Shown here in pieces: positions 33,655 through 41,704 of a stretch of DNA of 45,893 bases. The DNA comes from Eubacteriales bacterium (GTDB lineage Bacteria > Bacillota > Clostridia > Lachnospirales > Lachnospiraceae), in the NCBI GenBank assembly GCA_030524715.1, contig JAUNGB010000040.1:1-45893 (forward strand), given 5' to 3'. Each line of letters starts with the position of its first letter. The stretch's first letter is position 1. The notes below the pieces were generated by a model that searched no databases, had not been told where the DNA came from, and saw only the letters and a program-made list of their open reading frames with translations. Made by a program: the position numbers and the translations under genes.

Positions 33655-34500
33655 ATGAAATCTAAAAAGCCAAGCCACGTGCAGAGTGTCATTGCACATG
33701 TGGTCCTGATCATTTTATCGTTTATGTGCCTGTTCTTCTTTTATATTCTGCTTATTAACTCCACCCGTTCACATGCAGACCTGCAAAAAGGATTTTCAGC
33801 GCTGCCGGGGAAATATTTTTGGCAGAATTTAAAGAATGTCGCCAATGACGGAACATTCCCCATGTTCCGGGGGATTCTCAACAGTCTGATCGTATCCGGC
33901 TGTTCCGCGGCACTGTGTACGTATTTCTCATCACTGACTGCGTATGGCTTATATACATATGACTTCAAACTGAGAAAAGCAGCGTTTACCTTTATTATGG
34001 CGATTCTTGTAATGCCGACCCAGGTTACGGCAATGGGCTTCCTGCGTCTGATCACAAAGATGGGATTGTATGATTCCCTGCTTCCGCTGATCATTCCGTC
34101 TATTGCGTCCCCGTCCGTATTCTATTTCATGTACAGCTACCTGCAGTCGTCGCTGCCGCTGTCATTGGTGGAGGCTGCAAGAATTGACGGAAGCGGAGAA
34201 TTCCGGACCTTTAATCAGATCGTATTGCCGATCATGAAGCCGGCGATCGCGGTGCAGGCGATTTTTACATTCGTCGGATGCTGGAATAATTACTTCGTTC
34301 CGGCGCTGGTCATTCAGTCAAAGGATAAGATGACGGTGCCGATCCTGATCGCAACTCTTCGTGGCGCAGATTATATGAACTTTGACAGCGCCAAGATTTA
34401 TATGATGATAACAGTGGCTATCGTTCCGATCGTTATCATTTACCTGCTTCTGTCAAAGTATATCATCGCCGGCGTAACTCTTGGCGGTGTAAAAGAGTAG
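33655..34500 (+). CDS. Sugar ABC transporter permease (MalG type)
   Basis: This 281-aa permease has six helices and the EAA loop EAARIDGSGEFRTFNQIVLPIMKP (residues about 178-200). The C-terminal LGGVKE is typical for the MalG group. It begins four bases after the first permease with GGAGGAG overlapping that gene's end, so they are translationally coupled. Confidence 0.93.
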   Translation: MKSKKPSHVQSVIAHVVLIILSFMCLFFFYILLINSTRSHADLQKGFSALPGKYFWQNLKNVANDGTFPMFRGILNSLIVSGCSAALCTYFSSLTAYGLYTYDFKLRKAAFTFIMAILVMPTQVTAMGFLRLITKMGLYDSLLPLIIPSIASPSVFYFMYSYLQSSLPLSLVEAARIDGSGEFRTFNQIVLPIMKPAIAVQAIFTFVGCWNNYFVPALVIQSKDKMTVPILIATLRGADYMNFDSAKIYMMITVAIVPIVIIYLLLSKYIIAGVTLGGVKE

Positions 34501-34532
34501 CCGGAAATGTTGCTGTGAACACGCTCTAGTGC

Positions 34533-34579
34533 AAAGGCGCGCGGAAATGTTATAATATGATGACATGGAGCGCGCCTTT
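34533..34579 (+). terminator. Attenuator-like hairpin before the GH3 gene
   Basis: AAAGGCGCGC (34533-34542) pairs perfectly with GCGCGCCTTT (34570-34579) across a 27-nt loop, followed by only one more T. It may reduce read-through from the transporter genes. The flanking TGTGAACACGCTCT and TGTTTACACGCTCT resemble repeat R1 ends. Confidence 0.45.
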
Positions 34580-34652
34580 TGGCGGTTACGTCAATGTGTG
34601 TTTACACGCTCTGAAATATAAAATTAAAAGGAAAGAGGATATAAGAGGATAT

Positions 34653-37106
34653 ATGACAGCAGAAAATCAGATCCACAGTGGAACGACGGAATATGCCCCG
34701 TCGGAAAGGGAGACTGCCCACAGCCGTCTGGCGCGTGAAATGGCGGCGGAGGGAATGGTGCTTTTAAAGAATGAAGGGCTGCTTCCCCTTGAAGCGTCGG
34801 CGCGTATTGCTTTGTTTGGGTGCGGCGCGGAAAAAACCGTCAAAGGAGGTATTGGTTCCGGGGATGTGAACAACCGGCAGAATATTTCCATATATGAAGG
34901 CCTGAAGGAAGCCGGCGTACCGATCACCAGTGAAGGATGGATCGGGGATTATCACAGACGGTATGAGGCGGCCAGGGACGAATGGAAGAAAAAGGTGCTG
35001 GATGATGCAAAGAAGGTGGAGAACCCCTTTGACGCCTATTCGGCAAATCCTTTTGTTCTTCCGGAAGGACGTATGATCAGAGAAGAAGATATTAAAGGAG
35101 CAGAAGCGGCAGTCTATGTGATCAGCCGTATTTCCGGCGAAGGCAAGGACCGACGCAGGGTAGAAGGCGATTATTATTTAAGCAGGCGGGAAAAAGAGGA
35201 TATTCTGTATCTTAATGGGAAGAAGATTCCGACGGTGCTGATTCTGAATGCGGGAGGCCCTGTGGAACTCACCGATATTCTCAGTGAGGCGGAATATATC
35301 AAAGCAGTGCTGCATATTTCCCAGCCTGGCCAGCAGGGCGGCCATGCAGCAGCGGATATCCTTCTGGGGAAGGCAGTGCCGGGAGGAAAATTGACGGCGA
35401 CGTGGGCGAAGCGCTACGAAGATTATCCTTATGCGGAGGACTACAGCTATCTGAACGGAAATCTGGAGGCAGAGGACTACAGAGAAGGGCTCTACGTGGG
35501 GTACCGGTATTTTGACAGCTTTGGGATACAGCCGCTGTTTCCCTTCGGATTCGGACTTTCCTATACTTCGTTTTCTGTTAAATCTGAAGAGCTGCGGATG
35601 ACAGAATCGGGTATCGAGGCGGATGTTACGGTAAAAAACACCGGGAACTGCTATGCAGGCAGAGAGGTGGCGCAGATTTATGTAACGCTGCCTCAGACAG
35701 GGAGCGTAAAAGAGTACCACAGGCTTGCCGGATTTGCAAAGACGGCTGTTTTGCAGCCCGGGGAAGAGCAGAGGCTTACGATTACTATAGAGCAAAAGCA
35801 GTTTGCAAGCTTTTCGGAACGTATGAGTGCATGGTACGTGGAAGAGGGAACATACGGAATCTGGGTCGGGACGGATTCAGCGTCTCTTTGCCTGACGGCG
35901 CTGCTTACCGTTTCGGAACAGACGATTCTGGAGCGGACGCATACGGTATGTCCCCAAAAAGAAAAATTTGAAGAGCTTGGCGCGTCGGCAGAGGCGGGCA
36001 GAAAGGCCGCGGAATGGCTTTTGGAGGCAAAGAAGCGGGGCGTGCCTGAATTTCATTTTGTACCCCGGGGAGAGAAAAAGAAGGAACATACGGCGCCTCC
36101 TGAAGCAAAGCAGCCTGTTGAAGAACTGATACCTCTTTTGTACGGAAATATCACGCAAGGAGCCAGCACGCTGGGCTCTGCTGGAATCCGTGTACCGGGG
36201 TCAGCGGGAGAAACTACAGAGGCATTGGAAGAAAAATACGGAATGCGTTCCCTTATTATGGCAGATGGCCCGGCGGGACTCCGCCTGAGGCAAAGCTATG
36301 AGGTGGACAGGCAGACGGATACGGTATATGGCACCGGAGTTTTGGGATCACTGGAAAACGGCTTTTTGGAACCGGCACAGCACCATGAGGACGCAGATAC
36401 CTATTATCAGTACTGTACCGCCTTTCCTGTGGGAACGGCATTGGCGCAGACATGGGATAAAGACCTGATGAGAAAATTCGGCGAGGCGATCGCGGCGGAG
36501 ATGGAGGAATTCCATGTGGATCTCTGGCTGGCGCCGGGAATGAATATTCAGAGAAACCCGTTGTGCGGCCGTAACTTTGAATATTATTCCGAGGATCCGC
36601 TGCTGTCAGGGATGATGGCAGCAGCGGTAACAGAGGGCGTGCAGAGCAGAAAGGGCTGCGGCGTAACCATCAAACATTTTGCCTGCAACAATCAGGAGGA
36701 CAACCGCATGGTGGTGAATGCCCGCGTTTCGGAAAGAACCCTCCGTGAAATCTATTTCAGGGGATTTGAGATCGCAGTGAAGCAAAGCGCGCCTGTGTCG
36801 ATCATGACGTCTTATAACTTGATTAACGGTGTTCATGCGGCAAACAGCAGAGACCTGTGTACAGTACTTGCACGTGAGGAATGGGGATTCGACGGCGTGA
36901 TCATGTCCGACTGGAATACAACGGTTCCGGATGACGGAAGCGTGCCGTGGATGTGCGCGGCCGCCGGAAATGATATCATCATGCCGGGAAGCATTAAGGA
37001 TGATGAAAATATCCGCCGGGCGTATGCACAGGGGATACTGTCCGAAGAGGATATCCGAAGCTGTGCAGGACGTATCCTTGCAATGATACGAAAATTAGAT
37101 AAATAA
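34653..37106 (+). CDS. GH3 beta-glucosidase with swapped domain order
   Basis: This 817-aa cytoplasmic enzyme has the GH3 domains in reverse order. The alpha/beta sandwich (GMVLLKNEGLLPL..., residues about 30-290) comes first, then the fibronectin-III-like domain (FPFGFGLSYTSF onward, about 295-400). A linker follows, then the catalytic TIM barrel (about 500-810) with NFEYYSEDP, VTIKHFACNNQE and the nucleophile Asp 753 in VIMSDW. The same arrangement is known from Ruminococcus albus and Butyrivibrio beta-glucosidases. There is no signal peptide. The ATG at 34653 has AGAGG upstream; the open frame begins at 34557 inside the hairpin. It would hydrolyse imported beta-glucosides, complementing the GH94 enzymes. 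Confidence 0.9.
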   Translation: MTAENQIHSGTTEYAPSERETAHSRLAREMAAEGMVLLKNEGLLPLEASARIALFGCGAEKTVKGGIGSGDVNNRQNISIYEGLKEAGVPITSEGWIGDYHRRYEAARDEWKKKVLDDAKKVENPFDAYSANPFVLPEGRMIREEDIKGAEAAVYVISRISGEGKDRRRVEGDYYLSRREKEDILYLNGKKIPTVLILNAGGPVELTDILSEAEYIKAVLHISQPGQQGGHAAADILLGKAVPGGKLTATWAKRYEDYPYAEDYSYLNGNLEAEDYREGLYVGYRYFDSFGIQPLFPFGFGLSYTSFSVKSEELRMTESGIEADVTVKNTGNCYAGREVAQIYVTLPQTGSVKEYHRLAGFAKTAVLQPGEEQRLTITIEQKQFASFSERMSAWYVEEGTYGIWVGTDSASLCLTALLTVSEQTILERTHTVCPQKEKFEELGASAEAGRKAAEWLLEAKKRGVPEFHFVPRGEKKKEHTAPPEAKQPVEELIPLLYGNITQGASTLGSAGIRVPGSAGETTEALEEKYGMRSLIMADGPAGLRLRQSYEVDRQTDTVYGTGVLGSLENGFLEPAQHHEDADTYYQYCTAFPVGTALAQTWDKDLMRKFGEAIAAEMEEFHVDLWLAPGMNIQRNPLCGRNFEYYSEDPLLSGMMAAAVTEGVQSRKGCGVTIKHFACNNQEDNRMVVNARVSERTLREIYFRGFEIAVKQSAPVSIMTSYNLINGVHAANSRDLCTVLAREEWGFDGVIMSDWNTTVPDDGSVPWMCAAAGNDIIMPGSIKDDENIRRAYAQGILSEEDIRSCAGRILAMIRKLDK

Positions 37107-37180
37107 GTTTATAGTAAAAAATAAACAAATTTGCCGTTAACCATAAAACCGAAAATAAGCCTGTAAATACAATAAAAGAT

Positions 37181-37208
37181 GAATCCCCGCAGTTTCCTGC
37201 GGGGATTC
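37181..37208 (+). terminator. Terminator after the sugar transporter-GH3 operon
   Basis: A perfect 12-bp stem GAATCCCCGCAG/CTGCGGGGATTC with loop TTTC is followed by GGCTTTTTC. Confidence 0.9.
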
Positions 37209-37267
37209 GGCTTTTTCAGGGTGAAGAGACATTTAGGGTGGAGATAAAAAAAATATAAAAGAAGTAC

Positions 37268-37300
37268 TTGACAACTACTAAAAGTTAGAATATACTAACT
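37268..37300 (+). promoter_or_regulatory. feo operon promoter with overlapping iron-box palindrome
   Basis: TTGACA (37268-37273) and TATACT (37291-37296) are 17 bp apart. The palindrome GTTAGAATATACTAAC (37284-37299) covers the -10 box. It resembles operators of DtxR/IdeR-type metal repressors, so repression by Fe(II)-bound regulator is expected. Confidence 0.7.
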
Positions 37301-37358
37301 AGAGTGAAATTAGTTAACACAAATTCCAAGATATAATTCTTAAGAAAGAAGTGAAGAA

Positions 37359-37574
37359 ATGATGCCGTTATCCATGGTAAATGAAGGAGAACCGAATATC
37401 ATTAGAAAGGTAGGAGGAAAAGAGGAAACGAAACGTTTTCTGGAAAATCTTGGCTTTGTAGTTGGAGCAGAAGTGACCGTTGTCTCGACCATCAACGGGA
37501 ATATGATTGTGAATGTAAAAGATTCCAGAGTTGCCATCGGTAAGGATATGGCAAATAAAATTATGGTCAACTGA
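37359..37574 (+). CDS. feoA: Ferrous iron transport protein A (first copy)
   Basis: This 71-aa SH3-like FeoA protein reads FLENLGFVVGAEVTVVSTINGNMIVNVKDSRVAIGKDMANKIMV, the complete small beta-barrel. It is a cytosolic accessory thought to modulate FeoB. The start is at 37359 or the next codon (tandem ATG); the RBS is weak (GAAGTGAAG). It is the first gene of the operon and differs from the second feoA copy, so the two are not a recent duplication. Confidence 0.88.
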   Translation: MMPLSMVNEGEPNIIRKVGGKEETKRFLENLGFVVGAEVTVVSTINGNMIVNVKDSRVAIGKDMANKIMVN

Positions 37575-37588
37575 AGGAGGGAGATACA

Positions 37589-37810
37589 ATGAAAACATTA
37601 AAAGAGATTCCATGCGGTGAGACTGTTAAGGTGGTAAAGCTTACCGGGGAAGGACCTGTGAAACGCCGGATTATGGATATGGGAATTACCAAAGGTGTGG
37701 ATATTTATGTAAGAAAAGTAGCGCCTCTTGGAGATCCGATCGAGATTACGGTGAGAGGATATGAATTATCTGTGCGTAAGGCAGATGCAGAGATGATCCA
37801 GGTAAGCTGA
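37589..37810 (+). CDS. feoA: Ferrous iron transport protein A (second copy)
   Basis: This 73-aa FeoA contains PCGETVKVVKLTGEGPVKRRIMDMGITKGVDIYVRKVAPLGDPIEITVRGYELSVRKADA in pieces, a textbook FeoA domain. It begins 15 nt after the first copy with GGAGGGAG. It is followed by a 165-nt gap containing two more copies of the iron-box motif before feoB. Confidence 0.92.
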   Translation: MKTLKEIPCGETVKVVKLTGEGPVKRRIMDMGITKGVDIYVRKVAPLGDPIEITVRGYELSVRKADAEMIQVS

Positions 37811-37846
37811 TTTTGGCTTTTAAGAGCAATTTTTTTTAAAAGACAG

Positions 37847-37878
37847 TTAGACTATACTTATATTTATTAGAGTATACT
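37847..37878 (+). promoter_or_regulatory. Two iron-box-like direct repeats before feoB
   Basis: TTAGACTATACT (37847-37858) and TTAGAGTATACT (37867-37878) start 20 bp apart. They match TTAGAATATACT in the feoA promoter at all but one base. A TATAAT follows at 37878-37883, so an internal regulated promoter is likely. Confidence 0.6.
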
Positions 37879-37975
37879 ATAATGCGATAGACGAAACTAA
37901 GATGAAGCATCCATTTATGGGGCGCCGCATTTCAGTGTTCCGTCTACATTGTTAGTTCATTAGGAGGAAAGAGAA

Positions 37976-40132
37976 ATGGCAATTACAATTGCATTGGCAG
38001 GTAACCCGAACAGTGGTAAGACCACCCTGTTCAACGCATTGACCGGTTCTAACCAGTATGTTGGTAACTGGCCGGGCGTAACTGTGGAAAAAAAAGAAGG
38101 AAGGCTGAAAGGAAACAAGGAAGTTACGATCGCTGACCTTCCGGGAATTTATTCTTTATCTCCGTATACCCTTGAAGAAGTGGTGGCAAGAAACTATCTT
38201 ATCAACCAGAAACCGGACGCGATTTTAAATATTGTTGACGGAACCAACCTGGAGAGAAACCTTTATCTTACGACCCAGTTAATGGAGCTTGGCATTCCGG
38301 TAGTTATGGCAGTCAACATGATGGATGTCGTCAGAAAGAACGGCGACCAGATCCGCATTGACAAGCTTGCCAAGAAACTCGGCTGTGATGTTGTGGAGAT
38401 TTCCGCTTTGAAAGGCGACGGCATACAGAAAGCGGTAGATGCAGTAGTAAAAGCAGCGTCTGCTCATAAAAGCTCCGCTCCGGTACATACTTTTGATCCC
38501 AAGGTTGAAGAAGTCCTTGATTCTATTGAAAGAAAGCTTAGCACTTCTGTCCCGGAGGCTCAGAAGCGTTTCTTTGCTGTTAAGCTTTTGGAAAGAGACG
38601 ACAAGATTACCGACCAGTTAAAGAGTGTTCCGGATGTTTCCACAGAAATTGCGGAAATTGAGAAAGCTATGGATGATGATACGGAAAGTATTATTACGAA
38701 TGAACGCTATGTATATATTTCATCTATTATCGGAGATTGCTACAAGAAGAAGCAGACGGGAGATAAATTGACGCTCTCTGACAAAATCGACAGAGTCGTT
38801 ACAAACAGGATTCTGGCGCTTCCGATTTTTGCAGCGGTTATGTGGTTAGTATACTATGTTTCCGTAACAACTGTCGGAACGATCGTTACGGACTGGACGA
38901 ATGACGTACTCTTCGGAGAAATTATCCCGCCGGCTATCGAAAGTTTTCTGGTAAGCATTAACTGCGCAGATTGGTTACAGGGATTGATCCTTGACGGTAT
39001 TGTGGCAGGTGTCGGCGCTGTTATTGGTTTCGTGCCGCAGATGCTGGTATTGTTCATTTTCCTTGCGTTCCTGGAAGGCTGCGGATATATGGCGCGTATC
39101 GCGTTTATTATGGACCGTATTTTCCGTAAATTCGGACTTTCCGGAAAATCTTTTATTCCGATGCTGATCGGTACCGGATGCGGTGTTCCTGGTGTTATGG
39201 CATCCAGAACGATTGAAAATGACCGTGACCGTAAGATGACTATCATGACAACAACCTTCATTCCCTGCGGAGCTAAGCTGCCGATCATCGCCCTCATTGC
39301 AGGCGCGCTGTTTGACGGAGCTTCCTGGGTTGCACCAAGTGCATACTTTGTGGGAATTGCGGCAATCATTTGTTCCGGTATTATTCTGAAAAAGACAAAA
39401 ATGTTTGCCGGAGACCCGGCGCCATTCGTTATGGAGCTTCCGGCTTATCATTTGCCGACTGTGGGCAGCGTTCTCCGCAGCATGTGGGAGCGTGGCTGGT
39501 CCTTTATTAAAAAAGCAGGTACCATTATTCTTCTTTCCACTATCGTACTTTGGTTCCTGATGAGCTTTGGATGGGCAGACGGTTCCTTTGGAATGCTGGA
39601 AGCAGAACAGCTCGACAGCAGTATTCTTGCAAGGATCGGAAGCGTAATCGCACCAATTTTCATACCGCTCGGATGGGGAGACTGGAAGATGGCAGTCGCA
39701 GCCGTTACAGGTTTGATCGCAAAGGAAAACGTAGTCGGAACCTTTGGTATTCTTTTTGGCTTTGCAGAAGTTGCAGAGGACGGCGCAGAAATTTGGGGAC
39801 AGCTTGCAGGAAGCATGACTGCAGTTGCTGCATACTCTTTCCTTGTATTTAACCTTCTGTGTGCTCCGTGCTTCGCAGCAATGGGCGCGATCAAGCGTGA
39901 GATGAACAACACGAAATGGTTCTGGTTTGCGATCGGTTATCAGTGCTTGCTTGCTTATGTAGCATCTCTGTGTGTATATCAGATCGGAACCCTGGTAACT
40001 GGCGGCGGATTCGGTATCTTCACAGTTGTTGCTTTCCTTCTGATCATTGGATTTATTTACCTTTTATTCAGACCATATAAAGAAAGCAATACTTTAAACG
40101 TGAATGTAAGAAGTGTTGCCAGTGCAAAATAA
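37976..40132 (+). CDS. feoB: Ferrous iron transporter B
   Basis: This 718-aa Fe(II) transporter has an N-terminal GTPase domain: G1 GNPNSGKT (residues 9-16), G3 DLPG, G4 NMMD and G5 SALKG. A helical GDI-like domain (about 170-265) is followed by a membrane domain with two Gate motifs (RIAFIMDRIFRKFGLSGKSFIPMLIGTGCGVPGVMASR; later FIPLGWGDWKMA and KENVVGTFG). The conserved Cys in GCGVPG and PCGAKLP segments is present. The length is normal for Firmicutes. AGGAGG lies upstream. It imports ferrous iron under anaerobic conditions; upstream boxes suggest iron repression. Confidence 0.97.
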   Translation: MAITIALAGNPNSGKTTLFNALTGSNQYVGNWPGVTVEKKEGRLKGNKEVTIADLPGIYSLSPYTLEEVVARNYLINQKPDAILNIVDGTNLERNLYLTTQLMELGIPVVMAVNMMDVVRKNGDQIRIDKLAKKLGCDVVEISALKGDGIQKAVDAVVKAASAHKSSAPVHTFDPKVEEVLDSIERKLSTSVPEAQKRFFAVKLLERDDKITDQLKSVPDVSTEIAEIEKAMDDDTESIITNERYVYISSIIGDCYKKKQTGDKLTLSDKIDRVVTNRILALPIFAAVMWLVYYVSVTTVGTIVTDWTNDVLFGEIIPPAIESFLVSINCADWLQGLILDGIVAGVGAVIGFVPQMLVLFIFLAFLEGCGYMARIAFIMDRIFRKFGLSGKSFIPMLIGTGCGVPGVMASRTIENDRDRKMTIMTTTFIPCGAKLPIIALIAGALFDGASWVAPSAYFVGIAAIICSGIILKKTKMFAGDPAPFVMELPAYHLPTVGSVLRSMWERGWSFIKKAGTIILLSTIVLWFLMSFGWADGSFGMLEAEQLDSSILARIGSVIAPIFIPLGWGDWKMAVAAVTGLIAKENVVGTFGILFGFAEVAEDGAEIWGQLAGSMTAVAAYSFLVFNLLCAPCFAAMGAIKREMNNTKWFWFAIGYQCLLAYVASLCVYQIGTLVTGGGFGIFTVVAFLLIIGFIYLLFRPYKESNTLNVNVRSVASAK

Positions 40133-40166
40133 ATAGTCCGGAGCAGTCCCCCGCTTCCGGCAGACG

Positions 40167-40193
40167 GAAGCCTGCATGTATTATGCAGGCTTC
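40167..40193 (+). terminator. Hairpin after feoB
   Basis: A perfect 11-bp stem GAAGCCTGCAT/ATGCAGGCTTC with loop GTATT is followed by TCGTG rather than a T tract. It could be a processing or attenuation hairpin instead of a full terminator. Confidence 0.5.
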
Positions 40194-40198
40194 TCGTG

Positions 40199-40282
40199 TA
40201 TCAGATGTGAGATGACTCCCGCCTCCATAGGCGGTGAGTAACAAACTCGTATTAGTGGCGGGAGTCAATCCCCCATCTGATA
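40199..40282. repeat. Dispersed palindromic repeat R2, complete copy
   Basis: An 84-bp element with long inverted arms: TATCAGATG...GATGACTCCCGCC on the left, GGCGGGAGTCAATC...CATCTGATA on the right. The central part matches the half copy at 11296-11355. Confidence 0.85.
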
Positions 40283-40417
40283 TACGCTCCGCGAGGATGT
40301 GCAGGGATTCGCGGGCGAGTTCTGAAAGTAAAGAGCGCCTTCTGTTCTGTGACAAATTGTCCGGCAGAGCAGGAGAGATAAAATATGGAAACAAATATAA
40401 AGAAAAGGAGGCAGATT

Positions 40418-40591
40418 ATGGGAACGATTGTAGTATTGGCAATCCTGATCGTTATAGTAGCTTTGGTAGTGAGAAGCATGATACGCGATAAAAAAAATGG
40501 AAAATCAATCCAGTGCGGCGGCGACTGTAAATACTGCGGCGGTCATTGCCATCAGGTAACGCAGACGGACGGAGGAAAAAAGAATGGCTAA
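40418..40591 (+). CDS. FeoB-associated Cys-rich membrane protein
   Basis: This 57-aa protein has one membrane helix (GTIVVLAILIVIVALVV, residues 2-18), a basic stretch, then Cys-rich CGGDCKYCGGHCH, the pattern of FeoB-associated (FeoC-like) small proteins. The start at 40418 follows AAAAGGAGG. It overlaps the next gene by eight bases. It probably binds Fe(II) or a cluster on the cytosolic face beside FeoB (family-based inference). Confidence 0.8.
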   Translation: MGTIVVLAILIVIVALVVRSMIRDKKNGKSIQCGGDCKYCGGHCHQVTQTDGGKKNG

Positions 40592-40958
40592 TGCTGTTAT
40601 TATTATTATATTAGTGCTGATTGTCATCTTTGCTGTAAAAAATTCCGTGAAACATTTTAAAGGCGAAGGCGGCTGCTGCGGAGGCGGCGGAGAACCTGTC
40701 ACAAAAAGAGATATTCCGAACAAAACGCTGGAAGGCCCCAAGCTTGGAGAAAAGAGTGTTTCTATTTCCGGTATGCATTGCGACCACTGCGTCATGGCTG
40801 TCACGAAAGCTATCAACCGCATAGATGGCGCATCCGCAAAAGTAAACCTGAAACAAAATCGTGCGGTTGTATCCTATGACCGTCCTATTTCTGATGAAGC
40901 CATCAAAAGCGCCGTAGAAGCCGAAGGATTCCAGGTAACTCAAATTAATGAACTGTGA
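40584..40958 (+). CDS. Membrane-anchored heavy-metal-associated (HMA) domain protein
   Basis: This 124-aa protein joins two parts. Residues 1-38 repeat the FeoB-associated design (helix NAVIIIILVLIVIFAV, then GGCCGGGG). Residues 57-124 are an HMA domain with the metal-binding GMHCDHC (63-69) and the ferredoxin-like fold (ISGMHC...VTKAINRIDGASAKVNLKQ...AVEAEGFQV). HMA domains usually carry Cu(I) or other soft metals, so a tethered chaperone in an iron operon is unusual. It is translationally coupled to the preceding gene (8-base overlap, GGAGG). A strong terminator follows. Confidence 0.85.
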   Translation: MANAVIIIILVLIVIFAVKNSVKHFKGEGGCCGGGGEPVTKRDIPNKTLEGPKLGEKSVSISGMHCDHCVMAVTKAINRIDGASAKVNLKQNRAVVSYDRPISDEAIKSAVEAEGFQVTQINEL

Positions 40959-40961
40959 ACG

Positions 40962-41001
40962 AAAGACCGATACTTTACTGTTTTGTAGGGTATCGGTCTT
41001 T
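40962..41001 (+). terminator. Terminator of the feo operon
   Basis: A 12-bp stem AAAGACCGATAC/GTATCGGTCTTT with a 16-nt loop is followed by TT and G. The U-run is formed by the 3' arm plus two bases. Confidence 0.8.
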
Positions 41002-41045
41002 TTGCGCAACGGTGCGGCAGGAAAAGCTGTGCTTTCAAAAACATA

Positions 41046-41099
41046 TTTAATGATTATCATTAAAAAATAATTGACAAACATTATATTTTGTGATATAAA
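41046..41099 (+). promoter_or_regulatory. Promoter with Fur-like palindrome upstream of the DUF2975 gene
   Basis: The palindrome TTTAATGATTATCATTAAA (41046-41064, 9-1-9) resembles a Fur box. It sits 6 bp upstream of TTGACA (41071-41076), which is 17 bp from TATAAA (41094-41099). Confidence 0.6.
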
Positions 41100-41200
41100 T
41101 AAACTTAAGAAGGAAAGAAGTTAGTCCTGCAAAATATGCAGGATAATAAATTCTGATGTTTCTATAGGGAAATTATTATAATTAAGAAGGAGAGAATAAA

Positions 41201-41695
41201 ATGAAGGATAATGATTTCAGAACAGATACCAATAACGTAATTAAAAAAAATTTTTCTGAAAAAGTAGGAAGTTTACTGATGATAGCTACTTTCCTTACGG
41301 GGATTGGATCCATAGGAGGGGTATGGTCTATGATCAGTATGATCAAAGATGGTTCCTGGAGTGAGATAGGGATAAACGCATTTGCCTGGAGGTCATTAAT
41401 GTTTTTGTGTATGTTTTGCGCTTTTATTGCATTAGTGAAAATTGCTATTGATGAAAAGCCCTTTTCAAAGACATTATCTGTTTGTTTGTGGATTATCGGA
41501 GGCTTGATTATAGCTGCTTCTATTGTGTTTCCAAGACTTTCCGGATACCGGTCATCGGGATTTGAGTTGTTTTCAGGTAAGAACTTTGTATTAATTGACG
41601 GGATGATATTGGTTGTTGGAATTCTTTTTATTATATTAGGCAGTTTGATAAAAGACGGATTCGAAATGCAGAAAGAGATGGAAGAAATATTGTAG
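41201..41695 (+). CDS. DUF2975 membrane protein
   Basis: This 164-aa protein has four predicted membrane helices (about residues 22-45, 62-85, 92-112 and 130-150) in a layout typical of DUF2975. Its charged ends (N-terminal KDNDFRTDTNN, C-terminal EMQKEMEEIL) face the cytoplasm. The function of the family is unknown; members are almost always followed by a small YozG-like HTH regulator, as here (nine bases downstream). It has a GAAGGAGAG RBS and a leader of about 95 nt with a small hairpin (CCTGCA/TGCAGG). Confidence 0.8.
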   Translation: MKDNDFRTDTNNVIKKNFSEKVGSLLMIATFLTGIGSIGGVWSMISMIKDGSWSEIGINAFAWRSLMFLCMFCAFIALVKIAIDEKPFSKTLSVCLWIIGGLIIAASIVFPRLSGYRSSGFELFSGKNFVLIDGMILVVGILFIILGSLIKDGFEMQKEMEEIL

Positions 41696-41704
41696 GGGGA
41701 TAGT

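Noticed and set aside
40068-40394. 108-aa minus-strand frame with LLLTAYGGGSH
   Set aside because: The similarity to the frame at 11207-11782 is caused by the shared repeat R2, not by a protein family.
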